Shown: positions 18,321 to 27,740, counted from the stretch's first letter. The stretch is DNA of 64,000 nt from Promicromonospora iranensis (GCF_028994805.1 NZ_JAJQQP010000014.1:95504-159503), one strand, 5' to 3'. The notes: generated by a model from the sequence alone, not told the origin. A program made the numbers and translations.

Positions 18321-19046
18321 TCAGCCCTGTTCCGCGGCGGTCGCAGCGTAGTCGGTCGGGGTCTGACCGTAGCGATCCCGGAAGGCACGGGTGAAGTGGC
18401 CGCTGTCCGCGAACTGCCAACGGGCGGCGATCTCCGTGATGGTCGTGCGCCGAGGCCCGGCGACGAGCGCACGACGGGCCTCGTCGAGGCGACGGGCCCG
18501 GATGTACGTGCTCGGTGTCTACCCCTCGGCCGCGAACGCCCGCTGCAGTGTCCGCACGGAGACGTTCAGCTGCCGCGCCAGGATCGTCGGCGAGAGGGTG
18601 GGATCGGTGAGCCGCCGGTCGGCGATGTCCCGAGCGGCCTGTGCCAGCGCCGCCGCCAGGCGAGGCTCGACGTCGTCGAGGCCGCCGTGCACCACGGCCC
18701 GGGCCAGCTCGGCCAGGGTCTCCCGTGCGGCGTCCACGCCGGCCGGCTCCAGATCGTCCAGCAGCCGGCTCACCATGGTGGCGTGCGCGGTCAGCAGGCG
18801 CACCCCCGCGGCGTCGGCGCTGCCGGCCGCCGCGGTGCCCCCCACCCCGGCGGACGATCCACAGGCGCAGGTTGTCCTCCGCGCCGACCCGCGGGACCGT
18901 ACCCGGAAGCCGGAGACGGTCTCCCGGCTGTAGGGCGGCAGCGCGAACCTCTCGCCCATCCGGGAGCGCCACACGCGGGCGAACTCGCTGAAGGCGTTCC
19001 CGCCGCTCGGACTCATCGAGAACGTGCCGTCCATCGTGTCGCGCAT
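18321..19046 (-). pseudogene. AraC-family regulator broken by an in-frame TAG
   Basis: One frame runs from about ATG 19046 to the TGA at 18321, but TAG occurs at 18519-18521. On its 5' side lies the first helix-turn-helix region (ILARQLNVSVRTLQRAFAAEG); on its 3' side, in the same frame, is the second one (STYIRARRLDEARRAL through FADSGHFTRAFRDRYGQTP). AraC proteins often have Glu near this point, so one GAG to TAG change fits. The N-terminal ligand-binding part is also short and partly out of register, suggesting further decay. The product would lack half of its DNA-binding domain. Confidence 0.75.
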
Positions 19047-19257
19047 CTTCCCGGGCAGCCTGCGACCTCGACCGGGTTCAGGGTCCAGCGGCGGGCCCGG
19101 ACAGCGGCGGTCCTGACCCGCACGAGCGCAATGTTGCTTTTTACCGACATCTACCCCGTACGTGGCATGTCCTGTTACTGTGTCCCACTCAGCAACGGCA
19201 AAGGCGCCGTCGCGACCGGCGGAGCCCTGGCCTCGCCCCGGTACAGCGGGAGGTCCT

Positions 19258-20952
19258 GTGCAACGCCTGCGACGCATCAGACGAACGGCTGTCCTCGCAG
19301 CTGTGGTCGCCGCCGCCTGCCTCAGCAGCACGGCGCTGGTGGCGCCGGCGTCGGCCAGCGGACCGGACGCCGGACCGCCCGCCGGCCCCGTCGCCCTGGC
19401 CGAGCCGGCGCTCCCCAGCCCGGAGTCCGAGGTCAATGCCACGGGCGTCCCCTTCACCGGCACCCGCCCGGACGGCACCGTGTACGGCCTCATCGACGCG
19501 CACAGCCACCTGTTCATGCAGGACGGCATGGGCGGGGCCGCCCTGTGCGGCAAGGTCTTCTCGGAGCGCGGGATCGAGGCCGCGCTGCGGGACTGCCCGT
19601 CGCACGAGCCCCACGGCCTGGGCGCCCTGCTCGAGAACCTGACCCGGGACGGCTCCCCCCTCGGCACGCACGACACCACGGGGTGGCCCACGTTCTCCGA
19701 CTGGCCCGCCCACGACTCGCTCACCCACCAGCAGATGTACTACCGCTGGGTCGAGCGGGCCTGGCGCGGCGGACAGCGGGTGCTCGTCAACGACCTCGTC
19801 ACCAACGGGCTCCTGTGCTCCATCAACCCGGGCACCCACCAGAGCTGTGACGAGATGACGGCGATCCGGCGCCAGGCGCAGGACACCTACGACCTGCAGG
19901 CCTACGTCGACGCACAGTACGGCGGGCCGGGCAGGGGCTGGTTCCGGATCGTGACGAGCAGCGAGCAGGCACGCCAGGTGATCGAGGAGGGCAAGCTCGC
20001 CGTCGTGCTCGGCGTCGAGACGTCGGAGCCGTTCGGGTGCAAGCAGACCCTGCGGATCCCACGGTGCTCCCGGGCCGACATCGACGCCGGCCTCGACGAG
20101 CTGTACGACCTGGGTGTCCGCTCGATGTACCTGTGCCACAAGTTCGACAACGCGCTGTGCGGCGTGCGGTTCGACGAGGGGTCCATGGGCGCGATCATCA
20201 ACGCCGGCCAGTTCCTCTCCACGGGCACGTGGTGGGACGCGCGCTCCTGCCCCGCGGACCAGCCGCACGACCACAACCCGGGCAACGGGGAGCTCCCGCC
20301 GGAGCTGGAGGACGACCTCCCGCCGGTCCTGCCCCTCTACCCGCCGGGAACGCTCTGCAACACGCGTGGCCTGACGGGGCTGGGCGCGTACGCGGTCCGC
20401 GGCCTGGTCGAGCGCAACATGATGATCGAGATCGACCACATGAGCGCCAAGGCCGCCGACCAGACGCTCGACATCCTGGAGGCGGAGGACTACCCGGGCG
20501 TCCTGTCCACGCACTCCTGGATGGACGAGCGGTATCTCGACCGGCTCTACGCCCTCGGCGGGTTCGCCACGATCTACGGGCATGCCGCCCACGAGTTCGT
20601 CGCGGAGTACGAGCGCACGGCGCCCGTCCGCGACCGGTACGGCGCGGGCATCGGGTTCGGCTTCGACATGAACGGGTTCGGCGGTACCCCACCGCCCCGG
20701 GGTGACGCGGCGGCGAACCCGGTCACGTACCCGTTCCGGTCGTTCGACGGCGGGACGGTGCTCGACCGCCAGACCACCGGCGAGCGCACCTGGGACGTCA
20801 ACGTGGACGGCGTCGCGCACTACGGTCTGGTGCCCGACTACGTCGAGGACCTGCGCCTCGTGGGCGGGCAGGAGGTCGTCGACGACCTGGCGCGGGGCCC
20901 GGAGAGCTACCTGACGACATGGGCAGGAGCAGAAGCCGCCACGCCGAGGTAG
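19258..20952 (+). CDS. Secreted M19-type dipeptidase-like metallohydrolase
   Basis: A 564-residue exported protein. GTG 19258 is preceded by gggagg and followed by a basic signal peptide (RLRRIRR, hydrophobic core, cleavage near ASASG). The mature part starts a metal-hydrolase barrel with IDAHSHLF and later shows IEIDHMSAKAADQ and VLSTHSWMDERYL, as in membrane dipeptidase (peptidase M19) relatives. It is longer than classic M19 enzymes, with inserts around residues 100-330 and several Cys pairs. The likely role is extracellular hydrolysis of a dipeptide-like bond. The final Thr-Pro-Arg-stop is encoded by the palindrome arm. Confidence 0.65.
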   Translation: MQRLRRIRRTAVLAAVVAAACLSSTALVAPASASGPDAGPPAGPVALAEPALPSPESEVNATGVPFTGTRPDGTVYGLIDAHSHLFMQDGMGGAALCGKVFSERGIEAALRDCPSHEPHGLGALLENLTRDGSPLGTHDTTGWPTFSDWPAHDSLTHQQMYYRWVERAWRGGQRVLVNDLVTNGLLCSINPGTHQSCDEMTAIRRQAQDTYDLQAYVDAQYGGPGRGWFRIVTSSEQARQVIEEGKLAVVLGVETSEPFGCKQTLRIPRCSRADIDAGLDELYDLGVRSMYLCHKFDNALCGVRFDEGSMGAIINAGQFLSTGTWWDARSCPADQPHDHNPGNGELPPELEDDLPPVLPLYPPGTLCNTRGLTGLGAYAVRGLVERNMMIEIDHMSAKAADQTLDILEAEDYPGVLSTHSWMDERYLDRLYALGGFATIYGHAAHEFVAEYERTAPVRDRYGAGIGFGFDMNGFGGTPPPRGDAAANPVTYPFRSFDGGTVLDRQTTGERTWDVNVDGVAHYGLVPDYVEDLRLVGGQEVVDDLARGPESYLTTWAGAEAATPR

Positions 20953-21039
20953 TCATCTGGCGAGGTAGTCATGCAGCGGGTAGTCAACTGGGTGACTGTC
21001 TCGCTGCATGACTACCTCGCCGGATGACTACCTCGGCGT
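20941..21039. terminator. Giant palindrome with 38-bp stem, GAGGTAGTCA family
   Basis: Arms 20941-20978 and 21002-21039 pair at 37 of 38 positions around a 23-base loop that holds one more partial copy of the half-site. Each arm contains two copies of GAGGTAGTCA, 16 bases apart. The left arm supplies the stop codon of the M19-like gene (20950-20952) and the right arm the stop of pth (21028-21030), so the two convergent genes end inside it. Confidence 0.8.
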
Positions 21040-21636
21040 AGCCGTGTGGAACTTTCCCTGGGCGGCGAGCAGACCCTCGGTGACCAGCAGCTCGACGGCG
21101 TCGGCGGCGTCGTCCACCAGGATCGGCAGGTCCTTCTTCTCCGTGGCGGAGAAGTCCTTGAGCACGTGGTCCGCGGTGTCCATCCGGCCCGGCGGGCGAC
21201 CGACGCCGACCCGCACCCGGTGGTAGTCCTTGGTCCCCAGCGCCTTGGTGGTGTCGCGCAGCCCGTTGTGACCGCCCTCGCCCCCGCCGATCTTGAGCTT
21301 GATCGTGTCGAAGGGGATGTCCACCTCGTCGTGCACCATGACCACCTGCTCGGGGGCGATGTCGTAGTACTTCGCGAGCGCGCTGACCGGGCCGCCCGAC
21401 GTGTTCATGTACGTGGTCGGCTTCGCGAGGACCACCCGTGGCCCCGGCGCCCCGCCGGGGAGCACCCCGAGCCGCGCCTCGGCGACGACGGCCTGCGCGC
21501 GGGGGTGCTTGGAGAAGCGCGCGCCCGTGCGCTCGGCGAGCAGGTCGAGCACCATCTGCCCCACGTTGTGCCGGTTGCCGGCGTACTTGGGGCCCGGATT
21601 GCCGAGCCCGACGACGAGCCAGGGCCGGTCACTCAT
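21028..21636 (-). CDS. pth: Peptidyl-tRNA hydrolase
   Basis: A 202-residue Pth that frees tRNA from prematurely released peptidyl-tRNA. The signature GLGNPG (Asn13), catalytic His23 in NRHNVG, and [10 protein letters not shown] are present. ATG 21636 is chosen over the TTG at 21651 because AAAGGA sits at a good distance before it and the protein then starts close to the first strand. It is preceded by rplY on the same strand with a hairpin between them. Its last residues come from the shared palindrome. Confidence 0.95.
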   Translation of the reverse strand: MSDRPWLVVGLGNPGPKYAGNRHNVGQMVLDLLAERTGARFSKHPRAQAVVAEARLGVLPGGAPGPRVVLAKPTTYMNTSGGPVSALAKYYDIAPEQVVMVHDEVDIPFDTIKLKIGGGEGGHNGLRDTTKALGTKDYHRVRVGVGRPPGRMDTADHVLKDFSATEKKDLPILVDDAADAVELLVTEGLLAAQGKFHTATPR

Positions 21637-21727
21637 GTCGCGTCCTTTCAAGACAACGGACTTGCCAACAGCAGACGTCTCACGGCAGAGGTTCTCCTGC
21701 CGCAGCCGCTACGAGCGGAAACAGGTC

Positions 21728-21795
21728 GGGCCGAGGCAGAACCCGCGCCGCGCACGATCTTCTCGTGCGCGCGCCTGAAGGCTCTACCTCGGCCC
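21728..21795. terminator. Nested hairpin between rplY and pth
   Basis: Outer arms 21728-21736 (gggccgagg) and 21787-21795, and inner arms 21750-21757 (gcgcacga) and 21763-21770, are both perfect. It lies just past the rplY stop and ahead of pth. It may reduce read-through and so separate the two expression levels. Confidence 0.5.
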
Positions 21796-21841
21796 GGTGC
21801 GCTCCGGCTCACGCCGGGTCGCTCTGGGTGCTGCCGGGGAC

Positions 21842-22447
21842 TCAGCCCACCGAGGAGGCCTCGGCGGGCGACTCGGCGGACGCGGCGGACTCCTCGTCGT
21901 CGCCGGCCTCGCCGCGCGGCTCGGTGACGAGCACGACGACGGCCTTCGGGTCGGTGAGCAGCGTCGAGCCCTCGGGCAGGGGGACGTCCTCGGCGTGGAT
22001 CTGCGCGCCGGACTCGAGACCCTCGATGGAGACGTCGACGAACTCGGGCAGGTGCGTGGCCTCGGCCTCGACCGAGAGCGTCTGCTCCTCGACCAGGTGG
22101 ATGGTACCGGGGGCCGACTCGCCCACGATGTTCACGGAGATGTCGACGGTGATCTTCTCGCCGGCGCGCACGACCTGGAGGTCGATGTGCTCGATGGTGT
22201 TCTTCACCGGGTCGCGCTGGACGTCCTTGGCGACGGCCAGCTGGCCCTTGCCGTCCACGTCGATGTTGAGCAGCACGTTGGTCTGGCGCAGCGCCAGCAT
22301 CGACTCGTGGCCGGGCAGCGTGACGTGCACCGGGTCGCCGCCGTGCCCGTAGAGGACGGCGGGGATCTTGTTGTCGCGGCGGATGCGGCGGGCCGCACCC
22401 TTGCCGAACTCGGTACGGGGCTCAGCGGCGAGCTTGATCTCGGCCAT
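21842..22447 (-). CDS. rplY: 50S ribosomal protein L25 / general stress protein Ctc
   Basis: A 201-residue L25 of the long TL5/CTC type, which binds 5S rRNA. The N-terminal L25 domain (about 1-90, with FGKGAARRIRRDNKIPAVLYG) is followed by the beta-rich CTC domain (about 95-185) and an acidic, Ala/Glu/Ser-rich tail. An AGGAG precedes ATG 22447. In many actinobacteria it lies with pth, prs and glmU, as here. The 220 bases upstream hold no other clear gene. Confidence 0.95.
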   Translation of the reverse strand: MAEIKLAAEPRTEFGKGAARRIRRDNKIPAVLYGHGGDPVHVTLPGHESMLALRQTNVLLNIDVDGKGQLAVAKDVQRDPVKNTIEHIDLQVVRAGEKITVDISVNIVGESAPGTIHLVEEQTLSVEAEATHLPEFVDVSIEGLESGAQIHAEDVPLPEGSTLLTDPKAVVVLVTEPRGEAGDDEESAASAESPAEASSVG

Positions 22448-22667
22448 GGGAATTCACTCCTGGAAGGTCTGTGTGTGCAACTCGGTCGGCGGCTGCGTCG
22501 GCGCGGGACACGTGACGGGCGCGGAGCGGGCACGTGGGACGGAGTGCTGGAGGGAACTCCACCCAGGGGCCGCCGACGGCCGCCCAGTCGATCACGGACG
22601 CCGTCCGGGTGCTAGCGGGATCGAGTCCCGCCGCGGCCGTCAAGCGTCCCTCGCCGAGGCAACCTGA

Positions 22668-23873
22668 CTACTGTACCCGCTCGTCGAGGCGGTCCGCACC
22701 GATAGGCGGTGTGACGCCGATCGGCGGCTGCGTGCGGCGCGGCCGGTAGACCACCTGGACGTGGAACACGAACCGCAGCAGGAACGCCACGACGAGCGTC
22801 ACCGCCTGCACGAGCACCGGCCACATGCCCGTGAACTCGACCAGCCACCACAGCACGGGCAGGCGGATCGCCGCCTCGGTGCCGTTGAACGCGAACGAGT
22901 GCGCGAACCTCGACCAGACGCCGCGGCCCTCGCTCCGCAGGTCCCGGAACACGAACCGCTCCTGCAGCAGGAAGTTCGTCAGGATCGTCACGACGGCGGA
23001 GATCACCGCGCCCGCCACGTAGTGGACGCCCAGCCCGGTCAGGGCCCACAGGATGAGGATGTTGAGCACCGCGCCGAAGCCGCCGATGATCGCGAACCGC
23101 GACATCCGCCCGAACCGCAGGGCCGCGAGCTGCTCGAGGTAGCGCAGGCCCGTCGTGAAGGTCGCCTTGGAGTGTCCGGCGTACCGCTCGCCGAACACGA
23201 ACGGCTCCTCCCCCACGGCCAGCGTGTTGCGGGTGAGGAGCTCCAGCAGGATCTTGAAGCCGCGCGGGTGCAGCGAGTCCAGGTCCAGCCGGTCCACCCG
23301 CGTGGCGAAGAACCCGGTCAGCGGGTCGGTCACGTTGCGCAGCCGCACCGGGAACATCGACCGCGCGAGCAGCGCCGAGGCGATCGACACACCGTGCCGC
23401 CACCAGCCGTCCAGGCCCCCGGCGTCGCCGTCGCCCGTGTACCGGGAGGCGACGACGAGGTCCAGCCCCGACTCCCGTCCGCGCGTGACGAGCGCGGGCA
23501 CGAGCTCCGGCGGGTGCTGCAGGTCGCCGTCCATGACCACTGCCCACTCGGTGGTCACGGTCCGCAGCCCGTCCACGACGGCACCGCTGAGCCCGCCCTG
23601 CGGCGTCTCGCGGTGCAGCAGGCGCACCGGGACGGGCGCGGTGGCCGCGACCTCACGGATCAGGTCGGGGGTGTCGTCCGTCGAGTCGTCGACGAAGAGG
23701 ATCTCCGACAGACCGGGCGCCCCGACGGGAGCCGGGCCGCCCTCGGGGCCGTGCACGGCGCCCGAGGTGCGACCGTCGTCGGGCAGCACACCGAAGGCGG
23801 CGCACAGCCGCTCCGTGAGCACCCGGACGTTGGGCCCCTCGTTGAACGTGGGCACCACGACGGTGACGGTCAC
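22668..23873 (-). CDS. GT2 glycosyltransferase fused to GtrA domain (polyprenol-phosphate mannose synthase type)
   Basis: A 401-residue fusion. Residues 1-255 form a GT-A glycosyltransferase of the dolichol-phosphate mannose synthase group: VVVPTFNEGPNV, a DDSTDDT motif and MDGDLQHPPE for metal and sugar-nucleotide binding. Residues 268-385 form a four-helix GtrA membrane domain, often linked to lipid-sugar flipping. It likely makes polyprenol-phosphate-mannose or a related donor for envelope glycans. The PMT-type mannosyltransferase at 50975-52756 would use such a donor. An acidic linker insert occurs around residues 33-55. Confidence 0.82.
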   Translation of the reverse strand: MTVTVVVPTFNEGPNVRVLTERLCAAFGVLPDDGRTSGAVHGPEGGPAPVGAPGLSEILFVDDSTDDTPDLIREVAATAPVPVRLLHRETPQGGLSGAVVDGLRTVTTEWAVVMDGDLQHPPELVPALVTRGRESGLDLVVASRYTGDGDAGGLDGWWRHGVSIASALLARSMFPVRLRNVTDPLTGFFATRVDRLDLDSLHPRGFKILLELLTRNTLAVGEEPFVFGERYAGHSKATFTTGLRYLEQLAALRFGRMSRFAIIGGFGAVLNILILWALTGLGVHYVAGAVISAVVTILTNFLLQERFVFRDLRSEGRGVWSRFAHSFAFNGTEAAIRLPVLWWLVEFTGMWPVLVQAVTLVVAFLLRFVFHVQVVYRPRRTQPPIGVTPPIGADRLDERVQ

Positions 23874-23978
23874 TGACCCTCCCAGATCGTTGTCAAGACA
23901 CGGTCCTCCGTTGACCGTATCTGAGTCAAGAGTCAGACCGTATACCCAGACGGGTGCCCGGACGGACGCCCCGGCAGA

Positions 23979-24962
23979 TCAGGAGTTGCCGTCGAAGAGC
24001 GACGTCACCGAGCCGTCCGAGTGGACCTCGTTGATCGCGGACGCGAGCAGCGGTGCGATGGAGAGCACCTTGAGGTTCGGGAACCGGCGGTCGTCCTCGA
24101 TCGGGAGGGTGTCGGTCACGACGACCTCGCGCGCCCCGCACTCCGTGAGCCGCTGCGCGGCCGGGCCGGACAGCACGCCGTGCGTCGCCGCGACGGTCAC
24201 GGACTTGGCCCCGGCGGCCATGATGACCTTGACCGCCTCGGCGATGGTGCCGCCGGTGTCGATCAGGTCGTCCACCAGCACGCAGTCGCGGCCCTCGACG
24301 TCGCCCACCACGCGGTTGGCCACCGACTGGTTGGGCCGCGTGACGTCGCGCGTCTTGTGCACGAACGCCAGCGGGCCGCCGCCCAGCTTGGAGGCCCAGA
24401 TCTCGGCGACGCGGATGCGGCCGGCGTCCGGCGAGACGACGGTGACGTTCTCGACGTCCACGCGGGTGCGCACGTAGTCGACGAGGATCGGCATGGCCCA
24501 CAGGTGGTCCACCGGCCCGTCGAAGAAGCCCTGGATCTGCGCGGTGTGCAGGTCCACGCTCATCAGGCGGTCCGCACCCGCCGTCTTGAACATGTCGGCG
24601 ATGAGGCGGGCCGAGATCGGCTCACGGCCACGGCTCTTCTTGTCCTGCCGCGCGTAGCCGAAGAACGGCGCGACGACGGTGACGGAGTGCGCCGAGGCCC
24701 GCTTGGCGGCGTCGACCATGAGCAGCTGCTCCATGATCCACTGGTTGACCGGCATCGTGTGCGACTGCAGCAGGAACAGGTCCATGCCGCGCACCGAGTC
24801 GCTGAAGCGGACGTAGGTCTCGCTGTTCGCGAAGTCGTACGCGGACACGCCGAGCAGATCGATGCCCAGCTCCTTCGCGACGTTCCGCGCCAGCTCGGGG
24901 TGTGCCCGTCCCGATGCGAGGACGAGCGGATGACGGTTCGGGCCGGGAGCGATGCTGGACAT
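23979..24962 (-). CDS. prs: Ribose-phosphate diphosphokinase
   Basis: A 327-residue PRPP synthetase, making phosphoribosyl pyrophosphate from ribose 5-phosphate and ATP for nucleotide, histidine and tryptophan synthesis. It shows the VDLHTAQIQGFF segment, the ATP-loop region GYARQDKKSRGREPI and the PRPP-binding VLVDDLIDTGGT. Its ATG overlaps the glmU stop by one base, so the two are translationally coupled. Confidence 0.96.
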   Translation of the reverse strand: MSSIAPGPNRHPLVLASGRAHPELARNVAKELGIDLLGVSAYDFANSETYVRFSDSVRGMDLFLLQSHTMPVNQWIMEQLLMVDAAKRASAHSVTVVAPFFGYARQDKKSRGREPISARLIADMFKTAGADRLMSVDLHTAQIQGFFDGPVDHLWAMPILVDYVRTRVDVENVTVVSPDAGRIRVAEIWASKLGGGPLAFVHKTRDVTRPNQSVANRVVGDVEGRDCVLVDDLIDTGGTIAEAVKVIMAAGAKSVTVAATHGVLSGPAAQRLTECGAREVVVTDTLPIEDDRRFPNLKVLSIAPLLASAINEVHSDGSVTSLFDGNS

Positions 24963-26602
24963 CAGTGGGACTTTCCTTCCTTGTCGGCCCCGGGTACGGG
25001 GGCCAGGTCGGCCGGCTCGGCCTGGGTGGCCGCGGCCTGCGGGGCCACAGGGGCCCCGGCAGCATTCTGCTGGGCAAGCTGACGCTGTGCCTGATCACCG
25101 AGACCGGCCACCCGTCCGTGGGCGTTCGCTGCGGCGTCCGCCGCGGCCGTCCCCGGCCGACGACGAGCGACCCAGCCCTCGATGTTCCGCTGCTGCCCGG
25201 CCGTGACGCCGAGGGCGCCCGCGGGCACGTCCCGACGGATCACGGAGCCGGCGGCGGTGTACGCGCCGTCGCCCACCGTCACGGGTGCCACGAACATGTT
25301 GTCCGCACCCGTGCGAGCGTGCGAGCCGATCACCGTACGGTGCTTGTGCACGCCGTCGTAGTTGACGGTCACCGACGCGGCACCGATGTTGGAGTGCTCG
25401 CCGATCGTGGCGTCACCCACGTAGGACAGGTGCGGCACCTTGCTGCCCGCACCGATCTCGGCGTTCTTCGTCTCGACGAACGTGCCGATCTTGCCCTTGC
25501 GGCCCAGGCTGGTCCCGGGACGCAGGTACGCGAACGGGCCGACGGACGCGCCCTCACCGATGACCGCGAGCGAGCCGTGCGTGCGGACGACCGTCGCGCC
25601 CACGCCCACCTCGACGTCGGTCAGCGTGGTGTCCGGGCCGATGGTGGCGCCCGTGCCGACCACGGTGGCGCCCTGGAGCTGCGTGTTCGGCAGGAGCGTG
25701 ACGTCGGGAGCGAGCTCGACGTCGACGTCGATCCACGTCGTCGCCGGGTCCTGCACCGTCACGCCCGCGCGCTGCCACTCCTCGACGATGCGCCGGTTCA
25801 TCTCGCGTGCCAGGACCGAGAGGGCCACCCGGTCGTTGACGCCCTCGACCAGCATCGGGTCGTCGGCGAGCAGCGCCCGCACGTGCAGGCCCTCGGTACG
25901 CGCGAACGCGATGACGTCGGTCAGGTAGACCTCGCCCTGCGCGTTGCGGCTGTCGAGACCACCCAGACCGCGGCGCAGCGTGGCGGCGTCGAACACGTAG
26001 ACCGACGAGTTGATCTCGCGGATCTCGAGCTGGTCCGCGCTCGCGTCCTTGTGCTCCACGATCTCGAGCACGTCGCCGCTGTCCGGCTCGCGGACGATCC
26101 GGCCGTACCCGGTGGCGTCGGCGACCTCGGTGGTGAGGACGGTCACCGCGTTGCCGTCGGCGTGGTGCGCCGCGAGCAGCTGGCCGAGGGTGGCGCCGTC
26201 GAGCAGCGGGACGTCGCCCGCCACCACGACGACGGCGCCGTCGACGCCGTCGCCCACGGTCTCGCCGTCAGCGATGCCCGCGGCGGCCACGGCCGCCTGC
26301 GCCTTGGAGTCGAGCGCCGCGAGGGCGCACTGCACCGCTCGGCCGGTGCCGGGGATGTCGTCCTGGTCCACGAGGACCGCCCCGGGGTCGAGCTGCCCGA
26401 CCGCCTCGGCGACCAGCTGACGCTCGTGCCGGACCACCACGGCCACCTGCAACGGCTCGAGCTCACGAGCGGCCGTCAGCGCGTGCCCGACCATCGGCTT
26501 GCCGCCGAGCGGGTGCAGGATCTTCGGCAACGCTGACTTCATGCGGGTGCCCTGGCCAGCGGCAAGAACGATGACTGCTGCCGGCTGAGGTGTCTCGGTC
26601 AC
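24962..26602 (-). CDS. glmU: Bifunctional GlcNAc-1-phosphate uridyltransferase / glucosamine-1-phosphate acetyltransferase
   Basis: A 546-residue GlmU that makes UDP-N-acetylglucosamine for peptidoglycan. The N-terminal pyrophosphorylase has LAAGQGTRMKS (13-23) and the linker leads to a left-handed beta-helix acetyltransferase (about 265-460) with the hexapeptide pattern and VNYDGVHKHRT. It is longer than usual because of a Gln/Ala/Pro-rich C-terminal tail of about 70 residues, also seen in some actinobacterial GlmU. The tRNA-Gln gene lies 37 bases upstream on the same strand. Confidence 0.95.
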   Translation of the reverse strand: MTETPQPAAVIVLAAGQGTRMKSALPKILHPLGGKPMVGHALTAARELEPLQVAVVVRHERQLVAEAVGQLDPGAVLVDQDDIPGTGRAVQCALAALDSKAQAAVAAAGIADGETVGDGVDGAVVVVAGDVPLLDGATLGQLLAAHHADGNAVTVLTTEVADATGYGRIVREPDSGDVLEIVEHKDASADQLEIREINSSVYVFDAATLRRGLGGLDSRNAQGEVYLTDVIAFARTEGLHVRALLADDPMLVEGVNDRVALSVLAREMNRRIVEEWQRAGVTVQDPATTWIDVDVELAPDVTLLPNTQLQGATVVGTGATIGPDTTLTDVEVGVGATVVRTHGSLAVIGEGASVGPFAYLRPGTSLGRKGKIGTFVETKNAEIGAGSKVPHLSYVGDATIGEHSNIGAASVTVNYDGVHKHRTVIGSHARTGADNMFVAPVTVGDGAYTAAGSVIRRDVPAGALGVTAGQQRNIEGWVARRRPGTAAADAAANAHGRVAGLGDQAQRQLAQQNAAGAPVAPQAAATQAEPADLAPVPGADKEGKSH

Positions 26603-26639
26603 GAGTGCTCCGATCGGTGGGTTCGTCAGATCCGGATGG

Positions 26640-26711
26640 CTCCGCCCCCAGGATTCGAACCTGGACTAAAGGCACCAAAAACCTCTGTGCTGCCGATTAC
26701 ACCAAGGCGGA
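26640..26711 (-). tRNA. tRNA-Gln (anticodon TTG)
   Basis: On the minus strand a full cloverleaf folds: acceptor stem TCCGCCT with GGGCGGA, a D-arm, an anticodon stem GAGGT/GCCTT with loop TTTTGGT (anticodon TTG), and a T-arm CCAGG-TTCGAAT-CCTGG. The discriminator is G and CCA is encoded (26637-26639). It reads CAA and probably CAG. Confidence 0.95.
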
Positions 26712-26898
26712 CCGGGCGCGCGGGGGGCTCCGTCGTGACCCGAAGCGGGCGTGTGCCACCGTCGCACGTCCGTGAACAGTCTGCCAGGTCCCGGGGCATG
26801 CCCTCGCCCGCGCCCCGCGAGTCGTCAGCCACATCCGCGTCCGGCCGAGCGCACCGCACCGACGCGTTCCGGACATGTCCCGAGCCGACCCGGACCCG

Positions 26899-26942
26899 TC
26901 CGGAACTGCCCCTCGGGCACTCCGGAACTGCCCCTCGGGCAC
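26899..26942. repeat. Perfect 22-bp tandem repeat before a tetR start
   Basis: Bases 26899-26920 and 26921-26942 are identical, and each contains the small palindrome TGCCCCTCGGGCA. The second copy ends one base before the ATG at 26944. A period of two helical turns at a TetR gene suggests paired operator sites, or a recent slippage duplication. Confidence 0.8.
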
Positions 26943-26943
26943 A

Positions 26944-27591
26944 ATGAACACCATGGCCGCCGACAACCGACGCACCCACCGACCTCGCATGACGGCCAGT
27001 CAGCGCCGTGAGCAGCTCCTCGCGGTGAGCCGCGGGCTGTTCGCCGGGAAAGGCTTCGAAGGCACGAGCGTCGAGGAGATCGCGGCGCGTGCCGAGGTCT
27101 CCAAGCCCGTCGTCTACGAGCACTTCGGCGGCAAGGAGGGCATCTACGCCGTCGTCGTGGACCGCGAGGTGCAGGCACTGACCACGGCGCTGACCGGGGC
27201 GCTCGGTTCGGGTGGCCACCCGAAGGTGCTCCTGGAGCGCACGGCGCTCGCCCTCCTGGACTACATCGAGTCGTCCGAGGACGGTTTCCGCATCCTCGTG
27301 CGCGACTCCCCCGTGGCGCAGGCGACCGGCACGTTCTCGAGCCTGATCGGAGACGTCGCCACCCAGGTCGAGGCGATCCTGGAGCCGCAGCTCCGGCAGA
27401 ACGGCCTCGAGACCAAGGCCGCCCCGCTCTACGCGCAGATGCTGGTCGGCATGATCGCGCTCACCGGCCAGTACTGGCTGGACGCGCGCAGCCCCCGGAA
27501 GACCGAGGTAGCGGCTCACCTCGTCAACCTGGCGTGGAACGGCCTGCACAACATGGAAAAGAAGCCGGCGCTGACCAAGCACTCGCGCTGA
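26944..27591 (+). CDS. TetR-family transcriptional regulator
   Basis: A 215-residue regulator with a typical N-terminal helix-turn-helix (residues about 19-65: REQLLAVSRGLFAGKGFEGT, then VSKPVVYEHFGGKEGIY). ATG 26944 is used; ATG 26953 is an alternative. The C-terminal ligand domain is not diagnostic. There is no strong ribosome site, since a 22-bp tandem repeat occupies the upstream bases. The gene is followed by the unusual lower-GC patch with the 27-codon gene on the other strand; whether it controls that gene is unknown. Confidence 0.85.
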   Translation: MNTMAADNRRTHRPRMTASQRREQLLAVSRGLFAGKGFEGTSVEEIAARAEVSKPVVYEHFGGKEGIYAVVVDREVQALTTALTGALGSGGHPKVLLERTALALLDYIESSEDGFRILVRDSPVAQATGTFSSLIGDVATQVEAILEPQLRQNGLETKAAPLYAQMLVGMIALTGQYWLDARSPRKTEVAAHLVNLAWNGLHNMEKKPALTKHSR

Positions 27592-27740
27592 GGCGGAGAG
27601 CGCGAACAGGCTGATGTGCCGTCAATACCGGCACCACTGCCACCCCGCGCCCGAAATGTCCTTGCAAGAGCATGCAAGTGTGCGTGGGGCGCATCTATTC
27701 TTGCGTGAGAGCAAAAAGAGTGCGCTCTGCATTTATATAA

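Noticed and set aside
22575..22641. tRNA-like segment with a 7-bp acceptor-like pairing and a T-arm-like GCGGG-ATCGAGT-CCCGC
   Set aside because: No D-arm or proper anticodon loop can be drawn and the T-loop lacks TTC; it is probably chance GC pairing upstream of rplY.
26899..26942. Start of a CRISPR array
   Set aside because: Only two abutting copies with no spacers.
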